DNA of 64,000 bases, from contig JAJQDE010000027.1 of the NCBI GenBank assembly GCA_021202335.1, positions 31,989-95,988 on the forward strand, given 5' to 3'. Origin of the DNA: Lachnospiraceae bacterium (lineage in GTDB: Bacteria > Bacillota > Clostridia > Lachnospirales > Lachnospiraceae). This document shows, piece after piece, positions 33,877 through 42,475 of the stretch. The position numbers and the translations under genes were made by a program. A model generated the notes under the pieces. The model did no database searches. It was given only the letters and a program-made list of their open reading frames with translations, and was not told the origin of the DNA. Numbering within the stretch: the stretch's first letter is position 1; the number at the start of each line of letters is the position of its first letter.

Positions 33877-35403
33877 ATGCCTGAAATCATGGCAAGGGTA
33901 AACGACGCCTTAAACAGCGTGGTGTGGGGGAGCCCCATGCTTGTGCTGATCGTCGGCACCGGGATTTTAATGACGGTCCGCACGGGATTTTTTCAGTTGA
34001 CGCACGCGGGTCATATTTTCGCAAAAACAATCGGCGGCGTGTTCCAAAAGGGCAGCGGCGTTACCGACACCGGCGAAAAGACGTCCATTTCGCAGTTTCA
34101 GGCGCTCTGCACGGCGCTCGCCGCCACGATAGGCGTAGGCAACATAGCGGGCGTGGCTGCCGCCATCGCCGCGGGAGGCCCCGGAGCCATCTTTTGGATG
34201 TGGCTTTCAGCCTTCTTCGGAATGATGACAAACTACTCGGAAAACGTGCTCGGCATCTATTACAGAAGAAAAAACAGCCGCGGCGAATGGTGCGGCGGCG
34301 CAATGTATTATCTGCGTGACGGGCTGGGCGCAATAGAGGGCTGTGAAGCAATCGGCAGCATCCTTGCCGTGCTTTTTTCCCTTTTTTGCATACTCGCGTC
34401 ATTCGGCATCGGCAACATGAGTCAGGTAAACACAATTGCAAACAATATCCGGGCAGTTTTCCCGATCGACGCGCTTGACCGCACGCTCATCATCGGCTCC
34501 GCGAGAGTCAGCCTGTACGCGCTCACCATCGGCATCGTTTTAATGCTGACTGCCGGACTTGTTATCGTGGGCGGAATCAGGCGAATCGCGCAGGTAACGG
34601 AAAAGCTTGTTCCATTTATGGCGTGCGCCTACATCCTCGGCACACTGATTGTATTGCTTGTGAATATCCAAAAGGCAGGAGCGGTATTTGGCGCCATCTT
34701 TTCCTTCGCATTCGGCTTTCATGCCGTCGGCGGCGCGGCAGTCGGCCTTGCCGTAAAGAACGCAGTGTCATGGGGCTTAAAACGCGGCGTGTTCTCAAAC
34801 GAGGCAGGGCTTGGCTCCTCCGTGATGATCCACTGCGCGTCAAATGTCGTGGAGCCTGTAAGGCAGGGAATGTGGGGCATCTTCGAGGTATTTGCCGATA
34901 CCATCGTAGTCTGCACGCTCACGGCATTCACCATTCTTTCAACCGGACTTGTTGATTTAAAAACCGGAGAAATGCTTTCCTCAAGGGAGCAGACCGCGCT
35001 CGTAAGCGAAGCGTTCGGCTCCGTATTCTGCTTTGGCGGCGTGAATTTCGGCGGTATGTTCATCGCCGTCGCCATTTTGCTCTTTGCGTTTTCCACTGTG
35101 CTCGGCTGGAGCTGGTACGGCGCTAAGGCATGGGAGTTCCTTTTCGGCACGGAAGCTGTAATCCTCTATAAAATCATGTTTGTAATATTTATTATGTTCG
35201 GCGCAGCCATGAGTCTTGACCTCGCATGGGATATCTCCGATACCTTCAACGGTCTGATGGCGATTCCCAACCTGACAGGCGTGCTGGCGCTTTCAGACAC
35301 GGTGATTAAAATTACGGACAACTACACGGCGCGTATGTTTCATCATTCCGGGGAAAAGCCCATGCTTTCCGCGTTTGATGACATTCCGGGGGAGCAAAAA
35401 TAA
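33877..35403 (+). CDS. sodium:alanine/glycine symporter (AGCS family)
   Basis: The 508-residue inner-membrane protein has about eleven membrane segments. AGCS signatures are present: ATIGVGNIAGVAAAIAAGGP, GAIFWMWLSAFFGMMTNYSE and FSNEAGLGSS. It imports alanine or glycine with sodium. ATG 33877 is chosen because GGGGG lies just before it and the protein then starts MPEIMARVNDALNSVVWG, the usual N-terminus; upstream in-frame codons have no site. Its stop lies only 5 bases from the convergent fbp stop, with no terminator between them. Confidence 0.93.
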   Translation: MPEIMARVNDALNSVVWGSPMLVLIVGTGILMTVRTGFFQLTHAGHIFAKTIGGVFQKGSGVTDTGEKTSISQFQALCTALAATIGVGNIAGVAAAIAAGGPGAIFWMWLSAFFGMMTNYSENVLGIYYRRKNSRGEWCGGAMYYLRDGLGAIEGCEAIGSILAVLFSLFCILASFGIGNMSQVNTIANNIRAVFPIDALDRTLIIGSARVSLYALTIGIVLMLTAGLVIVGGIRRIAQVTEKLVPFMACAYILGTLIVLLVNIQKAGAVFGAIFSFAFGFHAVGGAAVGLAVKNAVSWGLKRGVFSNEAGLGSSVMIHCASNVVEPVRQGMWGIFEVFADTIVVCTLTAFTILSTGLVDLKTGEMLSSREQTALVSEAFGSVFCFGGVNFGGMFIAVAILLFAFSTVLGWSWYGAKAWEFLFGTEAVILYKIMFVIFIMFGAAMSLDLAWDISDTFNGLMAIPNLTGVLALSDTVIKITDNYTARMFHHSGEKPMLSAFDDIPGEQK

Positions 35404-35408
35404 GCCTC

Positions 35409-37331
35409 TCACATCTCTTTGCCGACGCTTATCAGCCCCTGCCTGTATGCCAAAAGCAGCAGCTCAAGGTCGCTTATGGTGTCCAGTATTCCCTTGCCGC
35501 TGTCAGTATCCTTCACCATCACCCGCTCGCTCTCCGTTTCAAAGAAATTGGAGGTTGACTCAATATCCTTGTTCTCCTCAAGCACCTTTGCAATGCTCTC
35601 GAAGGGCTGGTGCGCCTTGAGCCTCATTCCATGGGAATTGTAAATCAGCGTGTAGCCCGCAATTCCCGTGGTTTTCTGATAAGCACGGCAGAAGCCTCCG
35701 TCAATGACAATCAGGCGGTTATTTGCCTTGAGCGGCGACTCTCCCTTTGCCACCTTTATTGGCGTATGCCCGTTTATGATGTGTGAGATAGAGCTGTCCA
35801 GCCCAAACTCATGCAGTATCTTGCGGCAGTATTTCTCCTGCTGGTAAAAGCTGTAATACGGATTTTTCGGCTCATCGTAGGTCGACGTGTCCACGACAAA
35901 GGCACGCTCAAAGGTTTTCATGTTTCTGCCGGAAAGCGGGGATTTCTTCCCACACCACAGATACCACATAAAATCGTTCGTGGACTGATTATAGCCGTCG
36001 AAAAACGCGCGTCTTGCCGTTTTGCAGGCATAATCCATATACTCCTTTCCCCGGTACATCGTATCGCCAATCTGCATTCCGTCAAAATCTCCGTTTTCAT
36101 CCATGGGAATACAGCCGTGGAAAAGCAGATTGCCGTTATAGCACAGATAAATATTGCCTTTTTCATACAGAAAACGCACATGCTTTCGCAGCATATGGCT
36201 GTTCAGAAAGGCTGTGCGCAAATCGTCCATCACCTCCTGCTCCTCCGGCGCAAGCGCATACGCGTCATCGGGGTTTACGGTCGGAAAATACGTGTCGCCA
36301 AGCTCATAATCCTTATCGCCGATACGCACCACGCCGCGCTCCAAATCCATTTTGTCAAGCAGCAGCCTGTCCGACATGTCATATTCGGGATGGCGCAGGA
36401 TAATCTGCCCCTCAAGCTTAAAAAGGATTACTGAAATCGCCTTAAGCGCCGCGTCCATCGGAGTCAGACCGGGATAGGTACGCTCCGCAAATATGGTGAG
36501 CGCGCGCAGGCTGATTGCATAGGAGCTTTCGAGAATTTCCATGTTATTATACTTTATGTTGTTTCTGAGCACGTTCGCAATGCACGCCTCGTTTCCGCAC
36601 GCCGCGCCCATCCACAAAATATCATGGTTTCCCCACTCGATATCCACGGAATGATGGTCTATCAGAAGCTCCATGATTTTATCCGCCTTCGGACCTCTGT
36701 CGTAGATATCGCCGACAATATGGAGATGGTCCACGGCGAGCCTCTTTATCAGGCGGCAGAGCGCTTCAATAAAAGCGTCCGCACTGTCGATGTCAATAAT
36801 GGTGTCAATAATCTTCTCATGGTACACAAGCTGGTTGTTGTCCTCGTCCGGCTGCGCGTGCAGCAGCTCGTCAATGATAAAGCTGAATTCCGCGGGGATT
36901 GCCTTTCTTACCTTCGAGCGGGTGTATTTCGAGGAGAGGAATTTTGCAAGCTCCGTAAGGTTTTTGAGATTTACCTTATACCAGTGGGGAGTCACCTCAT
37001 TCTGCTTTTTGAGGAGCTTGATTTTTTCGGCGGGATAGTACACAAGCGTACAGATTTCCTGTCTGTCGCGCGCGGAAAGCCTGTCCGCAAAAATCAGATC
37101 GACCTTTTCCTTTATAACACCCGCGGCGTTGTTCAGGATATGGTAAAAGGCTTCATATTCACCGTGAATGTCGCTCATAAAGTGCTCCGTGCCCTTTGGC
37201 AGATTCAAAATCGCCTTAAGGTTGATAATCTCCCTGCACACTGACGGTATCGAGGGGTATTTTTCCGCCAGCAGCCTCAAATACCTTAATTTTTCATCCA
37301 TCAGCCGGTTTAACAGTCTGTCCTGCTCCAT
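35409..37331 (-). CDS. fbp: fructose-1,6-bisphosphatase class III
   Basis: The 640-residue cytoplasmic gluconeogenic enzyme is of the Firmicutes class III metallophosphatase type. Motifs in order are MSDIHGEYEAF, VGDIYDRGPKAD, WGNHDILWMGA, the central LLFHGCIPM and NGHTPIKVAKGE. ATG 37331 has a perfect GGAGG. It sits 76 bases after ptsI on the same strand, so it may be read with the fructose operon. Pairing FruK (makes fructose-1,6-bisphosphate) with Fbp would let fructose carbon enter hexose-phosphate synthesis. Confidence 0.95.
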   Translation of the reverse strand: MEQDRLLNRLMDEKLRYLRLLAEKYPSIPSVCREIINLKAILNLPKGTEHFMSDIHGEYEAFYHILNNAAGVIKEKVDLIFADRLSARDRQEICTLVYYPAEKIKLLKKQNEVTPHWYKVNLKNLTELAKFLSSKYTRSKVRKAIPAEFSFIIDELLHAQPDEDNNQLVYHEKIIDTIIDIDSADAFIEALCRLIKRLAVDHLHIVGDIYDRGPKADKIMELLIDHHSVDIEWGNHDILWMGAACGNEACIANVLRNNIKYNNMEILESSYAISLRALTIFAERTYPGLTPMDAALKAISVILFKLEGQIILRHPEYDMSDRLLLDKMDLERGVVRIGDKDYELGDTYFPTVNPDDAYALAPEEQEVMDDLRTAFLNSHMLRKHVRFLYEKGNIYLCYNGNLLFHGCIPMDENGDFDGMQIGDTMYRGKEYMDYACKTARRAFFDGYNQSTNDFMWYLWCGKKSPLSGRNMKTFERAFVVDTSTYDEPKNPYYSFYQQEKYCRKILHEFGLDSSISHIINGHTPIKVAKGESPLKANNRLIVIDGGFCRAYQKTTGIAGYTLIYNSHGMRLKAHQPFESIAKVLEENKDIESTSNFFETESERVMVKDTDSGKGILDTISDLELLLLAYRQGLISVGKEM

Positions 37332-37407
37332 TGCGCGCCCTCCTTTAAATTCATTTGTCCACAATATCTGATAAGGATATTTTACCACCAATCCGCACTG
37401 CCGGCAA

Positions 37408-39018
37408 TCACCCAAGCTCACGCACTCTCTGCCGCACGCGGAGCACCATGGAAGGACTTACGGACAGCTCGTCATAGCCCATGCGCAGAAATTCCTCCGT
37501 AAGCGTCGTGTCCGCGCCAAGCTCGCCGCAGATGCCGACCCAGCAGCCGCCCGCATGTCCGTTATCGGCAACCATCTGAAGCATTTTTAAAATTGCGGGA
37601 TGATGCGGGTCATAAATGCCGTCAAGCTTCGGGTTCTGTCGGTCGATTGCAAGCGTGTACTGAGTGAGGTCATTTGTGCCGACCGAAAAAAAGTCGACCT
37701 CGCGCGCAAGCTCCGCGCTTATCATCACGGCGGCGGGCGTTTCAATCATGACTCCAAGCTCCACATCCTTGTATGGAAGCGACTCCGCGTCAAGCTCCGC
37801 CTTTACCCCTGCAATTATTTCCTTAATCCTGCGCACCTCGTCCACGGATATTATCATCGGAAACATTATGGCAATCGTCCCGTAATAGCTTGCGCGGTAT
37901 ATCGCGCGAAGCTGTATCCTGAAAATGTCAACGCGGTCTAAACAGATGCGTATGGCGCGATAGCCCATCGCGGGATTATCCTCCCTGTCAAGCCCAAAAT
38001 AATACGCCTGTTTATCCGCTCCGATGTCCAGCGTGCGGATAACGACCTTTTTGCCCGACATCATTTCCGCCGCCTTCCGGTACGCCGCAAACTGCTCCTC
38101 CTCCGACGGGTAATCCTCCGACTCAAGGTAGAGAAATTCACTGCGGAACAGCCCGACGCCGCCCGCGTCGTTTGCAAGCACCAGCGCCACATCCTCAACG
38201 CTTCCGATATTGGCGTATATGTCGATGCGCCTGCCGTCCCGCGTCACGTTTTCCTTGCCCTTAAGCTCCAGCAGCAGCCGTTTCTTTTCCTCATCCTCCT
38301 CCCTGCGAGCCCTGTATTCGTCGAGGGTTTCCTGCGGCGGGTCAATAAGAAGCAGCCCCTTATAGCCGTCCACAATGCCCGTTTTTCCCGCCGCATCGTC
38401 AGGGAAATCCACGCCTATCAGGGAGGGAATATTCATCGTGCGCGCCAAAATCGCCGTGTGGGAATTCGCAGAGCCGTGCCGCGTCACAAAGGAAAGCACC
38501 CGCGATTTGTCAAGCTGCACCGTTTCACTCGGAGCCAGATCATCCGCAAGCAAAATCACAGGCTCCGCCGCTGCAGGCGCTCCCGCGCTTTCGCCCTGCA
38601 AAACCGCAATCACGCGGTTGCTTATATCCTTCACTTCGGCGGCTCTTGCCTTCATATATTCATCGTCCATTCCCGCAAACATTGCGGAAAAATTGTCCCC
38701 CGTGGCTGCCACGGCATACTCCGCGTTTATTTCCTGCGTCGCAATCATGCTGTTGACCGACTCCGTATAGTCAGGGTCGTCGAGCATCATCCGGTGTACT
38801 TCAAAAATCGCCGCATTTACCTCGCCAACCTCCTTGAGCGCCTTTTCGTACAGTACTCTAAGCTGCGCCTTCGCTGTTTCCCTTGCCTGCTCAAAACGCT
38901 CAAGCTGCGCCGGGACATCCCTGATATGCTCGCGCTTTACCCGGCTTTCCGTCTTTTTGAAAATGGCAAGCTTTCCTATTGCAATGCCACGAAATACGCT
39001 TTTTCCCGAAATCTCCAT
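37408..39018 (-). CDS. ptsI: phosphoenolpyruvate--protein phosphotransferase (enzyme I)
   Basis: The 536-residue cytoplasmic enzyme takes phosphate from PEP and passes it to HPr. The active His187 is in TRHGSANSHTAILAR, with SAN in place of the more common GRT. The PEP-binding barrel has GVGLFRSEFLYLE, MFPMIISVDEVRRI and DFFSVGTNDLTQYTLAIDR. It is about 35 residues shorter than typical enzyme I. It starts 2 bases after the HPr stop codon. Being inside the fructose operon, it may be a dedicated copy. Confidence 0.93.
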   Translation of the reverse strand: MEISGKSVFRGIAIGKLAIFKKTESRVKREHIRDVPAQLERFEQARETAKAQLRVLYEKALKEVGEVNAAIFEVHRMMLDDPDYTESVNSMIATQEINAEYAVAATGDNFSAMFAGMDDEYMKARAAEVKDISNRVIAVLQGESAGAPAAAEPVILLADDLAPSETVQLDKSRVLSFVTRHGSANSHTAILARTMNIPSLIGVDFPDDAAGKTGIVDGYKGLLLIDPPQETLDEYRARREEDEEKKRLLLELKGKENVTRDGRRIDIYANIGSVEDVALVLANDAGGVGLFRSEFLYLESEDYPSEEEQFAAYRKAAEMMSGKKVVIRTLDIGADKQAYYFGLDREDNPAMGYRAIRICLDRVDIFRIQLRAIYRASYYGTIAIMFPMIISVDEVRRIKEIIAGVKAELDAESLPYKDVELGVMIETPAAVMISAELAREVDFFSVGTNDLTQYTLAIDRQNPKLDGIYDPHHPAILKMLQMVADNGHAGGCWVGICGELGADTTLTEEFLRMGYDELSVSPSMVLRVRQRVRELG

Positions 39019-39020
39019 AC

Positions 39021-39278
39021 TTATAAATTTTCCTCCAAAAATTTAAGAAGCGCGGCTGCCGCCTCGTCCTCACGGTCGCCGTCCGTCCTCACGGTAAGCT
39101 CCGCGCCGCGCTTTGCGCCGAGGCTCATCACAGCCATAATGCGCTTTGCGTCCGCCTCGCGCCCGTTAAGCGCAAGCCTTATATCGCAGGGGAACGCGGA
39201 CGCCGCCTTCACAAGCTCTCCTGCGGGGCGCGCGTGAATCCCCATCTCATCCTTAATAATATATTGAAATTCCTTCAT
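39021..39278 (-). CDS. ptsH: HPr-family phosphocarrier with Arg at position 46
   Basis: The 85-residue protein has the phospho-acceptor His15 in GIHARPAG and the fold signature IMAVMSLGAKRG. The regulatory Ser46 (usual KSIMGVMSLG) is Arg here (DAKRIMAVM). HPr kinase therefore cannot phosphorylate it at the usual site, and it should not be a standard CcpA cofactor. It lies between EIIC and ptsI in the fructose operon, like a dedicated FPr domain. ATG 39278 is preceded by AGGG. Confidence 0.92.
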   Translation of the reverse strand: MKEFQYIIKDEMGIHARPAGELVKAASAFPCDIRLALNGREADAKRIMAVMSLGAKRGAELTVRTDGDREDEAAAALLKFLEENL

Positions 39279-39291
39279 AATCAACCCTGCC

Positions 39292-40446
39292 TTATCCTTC
39301 CAAATTCTTTTTAATAAATCCAAGCATCACCGCCGTTATCACGGAGCCTGCCACCCATGCCAAAATATACAGCAGAGGGCTTCCCACTGTCGCAAACACG
39401 AAAATTCCGCCGTGCGGAGCCATCAGCGTACACCCGAACAGCGCGGACAGCAGTCCTGCCACGCCCGCTCCCGCCATCGTGCATGGAATAACATGCAGCG
39501 GGTCTGCCGCCGCAAACGGAATCGCGCCCTCCGTGATAAAGGAACAGCCCATCACAAGATTGGACACCCACGAGGCGCGTTCCGCACGCGTGAATTTGCG
39601 GGGGAAAAAACGGCACGCAAGCGCAATCCCGACAGGCGGCACCATACCGCCGACCATAATGGACGCCATCGCGATATAGCACGCGCGCACTGCCGGGTCG
39701 GAGGCGTCCGCGCCGCCTGCCATAAGCTGGGAAGCGGTCGAGAGCATTCCCGTTCCAAACACATACGCCGCCTTGTTTATCGGACCTCCCATGTCAATTG
39801 CCATCATCGCGCCGAGCAAAAGCCCGAGCGCCGTAATCAGCCCCGCGTCCGCGATTGCCGTGAGCATATTGCTCAATCCCGTGTTTATCGCGCCAATCAA
39901 AGGGTTAAAGATAAAGCACATCAAAACACAGATAATAAAAATGCCAAGCAACGGGTAAATCAGGGTAGGCTTAATCCCGTCAAGCGAAGGGGGCAGCTTT
40001 GCAAATGCCTTTTTCAGGAGCAGTACGATATATCCTGCCAGAAAGCCTGCCAGAATACCTCCGAGGAAGCCCGACACCGTAGCGCCGCCGTCCGTGCGCC
40101 CAAACGCATAGTCCGCTATAAAGCCCTGAAAGCCTGACGCGCTGCCTGCCCACTCATAGCCCTCCGCAAGCGCGTTTCCGCTTGCCGCCAAAAGCCCGCC
40201 CGTAAAGCCGACCGCAAGACCCGGACGGTCAGCAATCGAATACGCAATATAGCCTGACAGCACGGGAACCATAAGCCCCATCGCAAGCCCGCCGCCATAC
40301 TTAAAAAACGCCGAAAGCGGTGTGCATGAGCCAAACGAGCTGCCCCCGGTCGCCCCGTAGCCCAGCAGGGTGTCAATCAAAAACGCTATCGCGGTCATAA
40401 TGCCGCCGCCGATTACAAACGGGAGCATGTGCGAAACGCCGTTCAT
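39292..40446 (-). CDS. fructose PTS EIIC component, separated from EIIAB by one stop codon
   Basis: The 384-residue membrane permease has about nine to ten segments. It starts MNGVSHMLPFVIGGGIMTAI, the junction seen in fused fructose EIIABC proteins, and has GGPINKAAYVFG and FITEGAIPFAAADP. It is in the same frame as EIIAB with TAA 40456-40458 between, then three codons (Thr-His-Arg) and ATG 40446. No ribosome site lies in that gap, so it would be made by reinitiation or readthrough. In fused homologues this spot reads IY.HLMNGVS, so TAA likely replaces a Tyr codon. Confidence 0.88.
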   Translation of the reverse strand: MNGVSHMLPFVIGGGIMTAIAFLIDTLLGYGATGGSSFGSCTPLSAFFKYGGGLAMGLMVPVLSGYIAYSIADRPGLAVGFTGGLLAASGNALAEGYEWAGSASGFQGFIADYAFGRTDGGATVSGFLGGILAGFLAGYIVLLLKKAFAKLPPSLDGIKPTLIYPLLGIFIICVLMCFIFNPLIGAINTGLSNMLTAIADAGLITALGLLLGAMMAIDMGGPINKAAYVFGTGMLSTASQLMAGGADASDPAVRACYIAMASIMVGGMVPPVGIALACRFFPRKFTRAERASWVSNLVMGCSFITEGAIPFAAADPLHVIPCTMAGAGVAGLLSALFGCTLMAPHGGIFVFATVGSPLLYILAWVAGSVITAVMLGFIKKNLEG

Positions 40447-40455
40447 CCGATGCGT

Positions 40456-41334
40456 TTAAATCATATGCCCCGTGCCGCTCTTTTCCTGCCCGTCCTGCTT
40501 ATCAGCCCGCCCCGTTTCCTGCGCGCGGTAAATCGGAGCATCTCCCTGCAGGGCACGGTTAATCAGGCTTTCCGGCTTGCTTATTCCATCCGCGACCTTA
40601 CATTCAAGCACCCGCTTGCCGTCAAAGCGCTCCATCGGAACCTTCGTATCCGCCGCCACGATAACCGCATCAGCCTGCGCAATTTCCGCATCCGTAAGCA
40701 CATTTTTTGCGCCACCCGAGCCTCTGGTTTCCACCTTGAGCGCAACGCCAAGCTCCTGCGCCTTTTTCTCAAGCGCCTCCGCCGCCATATAGGTGTGCGC
40801 AATTCCCGTCGGACATGCCGTCACCGCCAAAATCCGTACCTGCGCCGCCCCGCGCTCCTTGCTCTCCTGCGCGTCCCTTTCGTGTTCCGCCTTATCGATA
40901 ATTGCAAGAAAGCTCTCCACGGAGCCTGCGTTAATCAGACGCTGCGTAAAAGCTGTGTCCATCAGCAGCATCGAAAGCCTGCTTAGAACGTCCAAATGCA
41001 CATTGTCCTCCGAATTGGGCGCGGCAATCAGAAACAATATTCTGACCGGCTCACCGTCCAACGCCTCAAACTCCACACCGTCAGGCACAACAAGCGCCGC
41101 AAGCCCCGGCGCTTTCACCGCGTCAGACTTGCAGTGCGGTATGGCAATCCCCTCGCCGATGCCTGTCGTTCCCTCCTCCTCTCTTGCAAAAACACCTCTG
41201 CGGTAAGCCTCCACATCGGTGATTTTTCCGCTTTTTGCCATAAGCTCCACCATTTTGTTCAGCACCTCCTCTTTATTTGCCGCTGAACCGTGCAGCCTGA
41301 TGCTCTCAGGCGACAGTAAATCCCTAATCTTCAT
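40456..41334 (-). CDS. fruA: fructose PTS EIIAB component
   Basis: The 292-residue cytoplasmic protein has an N-terminal EIIA domain (about 1-150) with phospho-His67 in GIAIPHCKSD. The C-terminal EIIB-Fru domain (about 165-265) has phospho-Cys174 in VTACPTGIAHTYMAAE. A short Gly/Gln/Lys-rich linker follows up to the TAA. It overlaps the end of fruK by 11 bases. It passes phosphate from HPr to fructose carried by EIIC, giving fructose-1-phosphate. It may be the front part of a once single EIIABC gene. Confidence 0.93.
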   Translation of the reverse strand: MKIRDLLSPESIRLHGSAANKEEVLNKMVELMAKSGKITDVEAYRRGVFAREEEGTTGIGEGIAIPHCKSDAVKAPGLAALVVPDGVEFEALDGEPVRILFLIAAPNSEDNVHLDVLSRLSMLLMDTAFTQRLINAGSVESFLAIIDKAEHERDAQESKERGAAQVRILAVTACPTGIAHTYMAAEALEKKAQELGVALKVETRGSGGAKNVLTDAEIAQADAVIVAADTKVPMERFDGKRVLECKVADGISKPESLINRALQGDAPIYRAQETGRADKQDGQEKSGTGHMI

Positions 41335-42277
41335 TTCTCACCTCCATGTCACGACCGCCGGTACATCTCTCCATCAGCTTCAAGACCTCCGCCTTTGTCG
41401 CAAGCTCCTCTGAAAACGCGCTTGCGCTTCCCGTACACACGCCGCAGCGGAATGCCTCCCGATAATCCCCCGTCGTCATATATCCATATAAAAATCCCGC
41501 GACCATAGAGTCGCCCGCGCCAACGGAATTGACCACCCTGCCTTTTGGCGCTTCCATGCGGTAATGCCCGCCGTCCTCAGACGCAAGCACCGCGCCTTCT
41601 CCTGCCATCGAAACAAGCACATTCCTTGCGCCCTGCTCCTGCAGCCGCCTTGCGTAATGCAGCGCCACATCCTTGTCGGAAATCGGCACGCCGAACAGCT
41701 CACCCAGCTCATGGTTGTTGGGTTTAATCAGAAACGGTCTGCATGAAAGCACATTGCTCAGCAAGGCTCCTGTCGCGTCCACCACTATATTGAGCTTTTT
41801 TTCCCGCAGATGCTCCATAATATCGCGGTACATGGACTTTGGCAGGGAGTCGGGAATACTGCCCGCCATCACAAGTATATCGCCCTGAGAAAGCCGGTCA
41901 AGCCGGTCATAAAGACGCCTGATATCCTGCGGCGAGGGCTGCGGACCCTGACCGTTGATTTCGCTTTCCTCCTGCATGGCGCCGTTTCGGTTGCGAAGCT
42001 TCACATTGATGCGGCTCATGCCATGCTCCACTTGGATAAAGTCAGCCGCGATGCCGGTTTCGGCAAGAAGCCTGATAAGCTCCTGCCCCGTAAAGCCTGC
42101 CGCAAAGCCAAGCGCCGTGCTCTCACACCCCAAATTCTTAAGCACCCGGGAAACGTTGATTCCCTTACCGCCCGGAAGAATATGTTCCTCCACCGTGCGG
42201 TTGACCGCCCCCTGCTTAAAATCGTTGACGGTGACGATATAATCCAGCGAGGGATTAAAGGTTACGGTATCAATCAT
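41324..42277 (-). CDS. fruK: 1-phosphofructokinase
   Basis: The 317-residue PfkB-family kinase makes fructose-1,6-bisphosphate from fructose-1-phosphate. The N-terminus TVTFNPSLDYIV, the sugar-binding PGGKGINVSRVLKNLG and the catalytic GAGDSMVAGFLYGYM near the C-terminus are all typical. ATG 42277 has a perfect GGAGGT. It is the first gene of the fructose operon. No DeoR-type fruR gene precedes it, which is the usual first gene in Firmicutes. Confidence 0.94.
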   Translation of the reverse strand: MIDTVTFNPSLDYIVTVNDFKQGAVNRTVEEHILPGGKGINVSRVLKNLGCESTALGFAAGFTGQELIRLLAETGIAADFIQVEHGMSRINVKLRNRNGAMQEESEINGQGPQPSPQDIRRLYDRLDRLSQGDILVMAGSIPDSLPKSMYRDIMEHLREKKLNIVVDATGALLSNVLSCRPFLIKPNNHELGELFGVPISDKDVALHYARRLQEQGARNVLVSMAGEGAVLASEDGGHYRMEAPKGRVVNSVGAGDSMVAGFLYGYMTTGDYREAFRCGVCTGSASAFSEELATKAEVLKLMERCTGGRDMEVRNED

Positions 42278-42352
42278 TGGTTTTACCTCCGAAAATTTTT
42301 TCAGCCCTTCACACATTATTTATTCCTGTTTTTTGAATAATTATGTGGTTTT

Positions 42353-42409
42353 ATTATACCATATTTAATGCGCAATCGAGTAGGGTGAAATCGCCCCTGC
42401 GCATATTAA
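42353..42409 (-). promoter_or_regulatory. fruK promoter region with inverted repeat
   Basis: TATAAT (42353-42358, minus strand) has no good -35, suggesting an activator. Upstream, the plus-strand strings TTAATGCGCA (42365-42374) and TGCGCATATTAA (42398-42409) form an inverted repeat that could bind a regulator. Confidence 0.5.
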
Positions 42410-42442
42410 AAGGACGCACACCGCAATAATACAGTGTGCGCC
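42410..42442 (-). terminator. terminator after the opp operon
   Basis: On the minus strand CGCACAC pairs with GTGTGCG around a 12-base loop, flanked by GGG and TCC, then TTTTAATA. It separates oppA from fruK. Confidence 0.75.
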
Positions 42443-42475
42443 CTCCATGCTTGTCAATCAGAAGCCGTTTTTATA

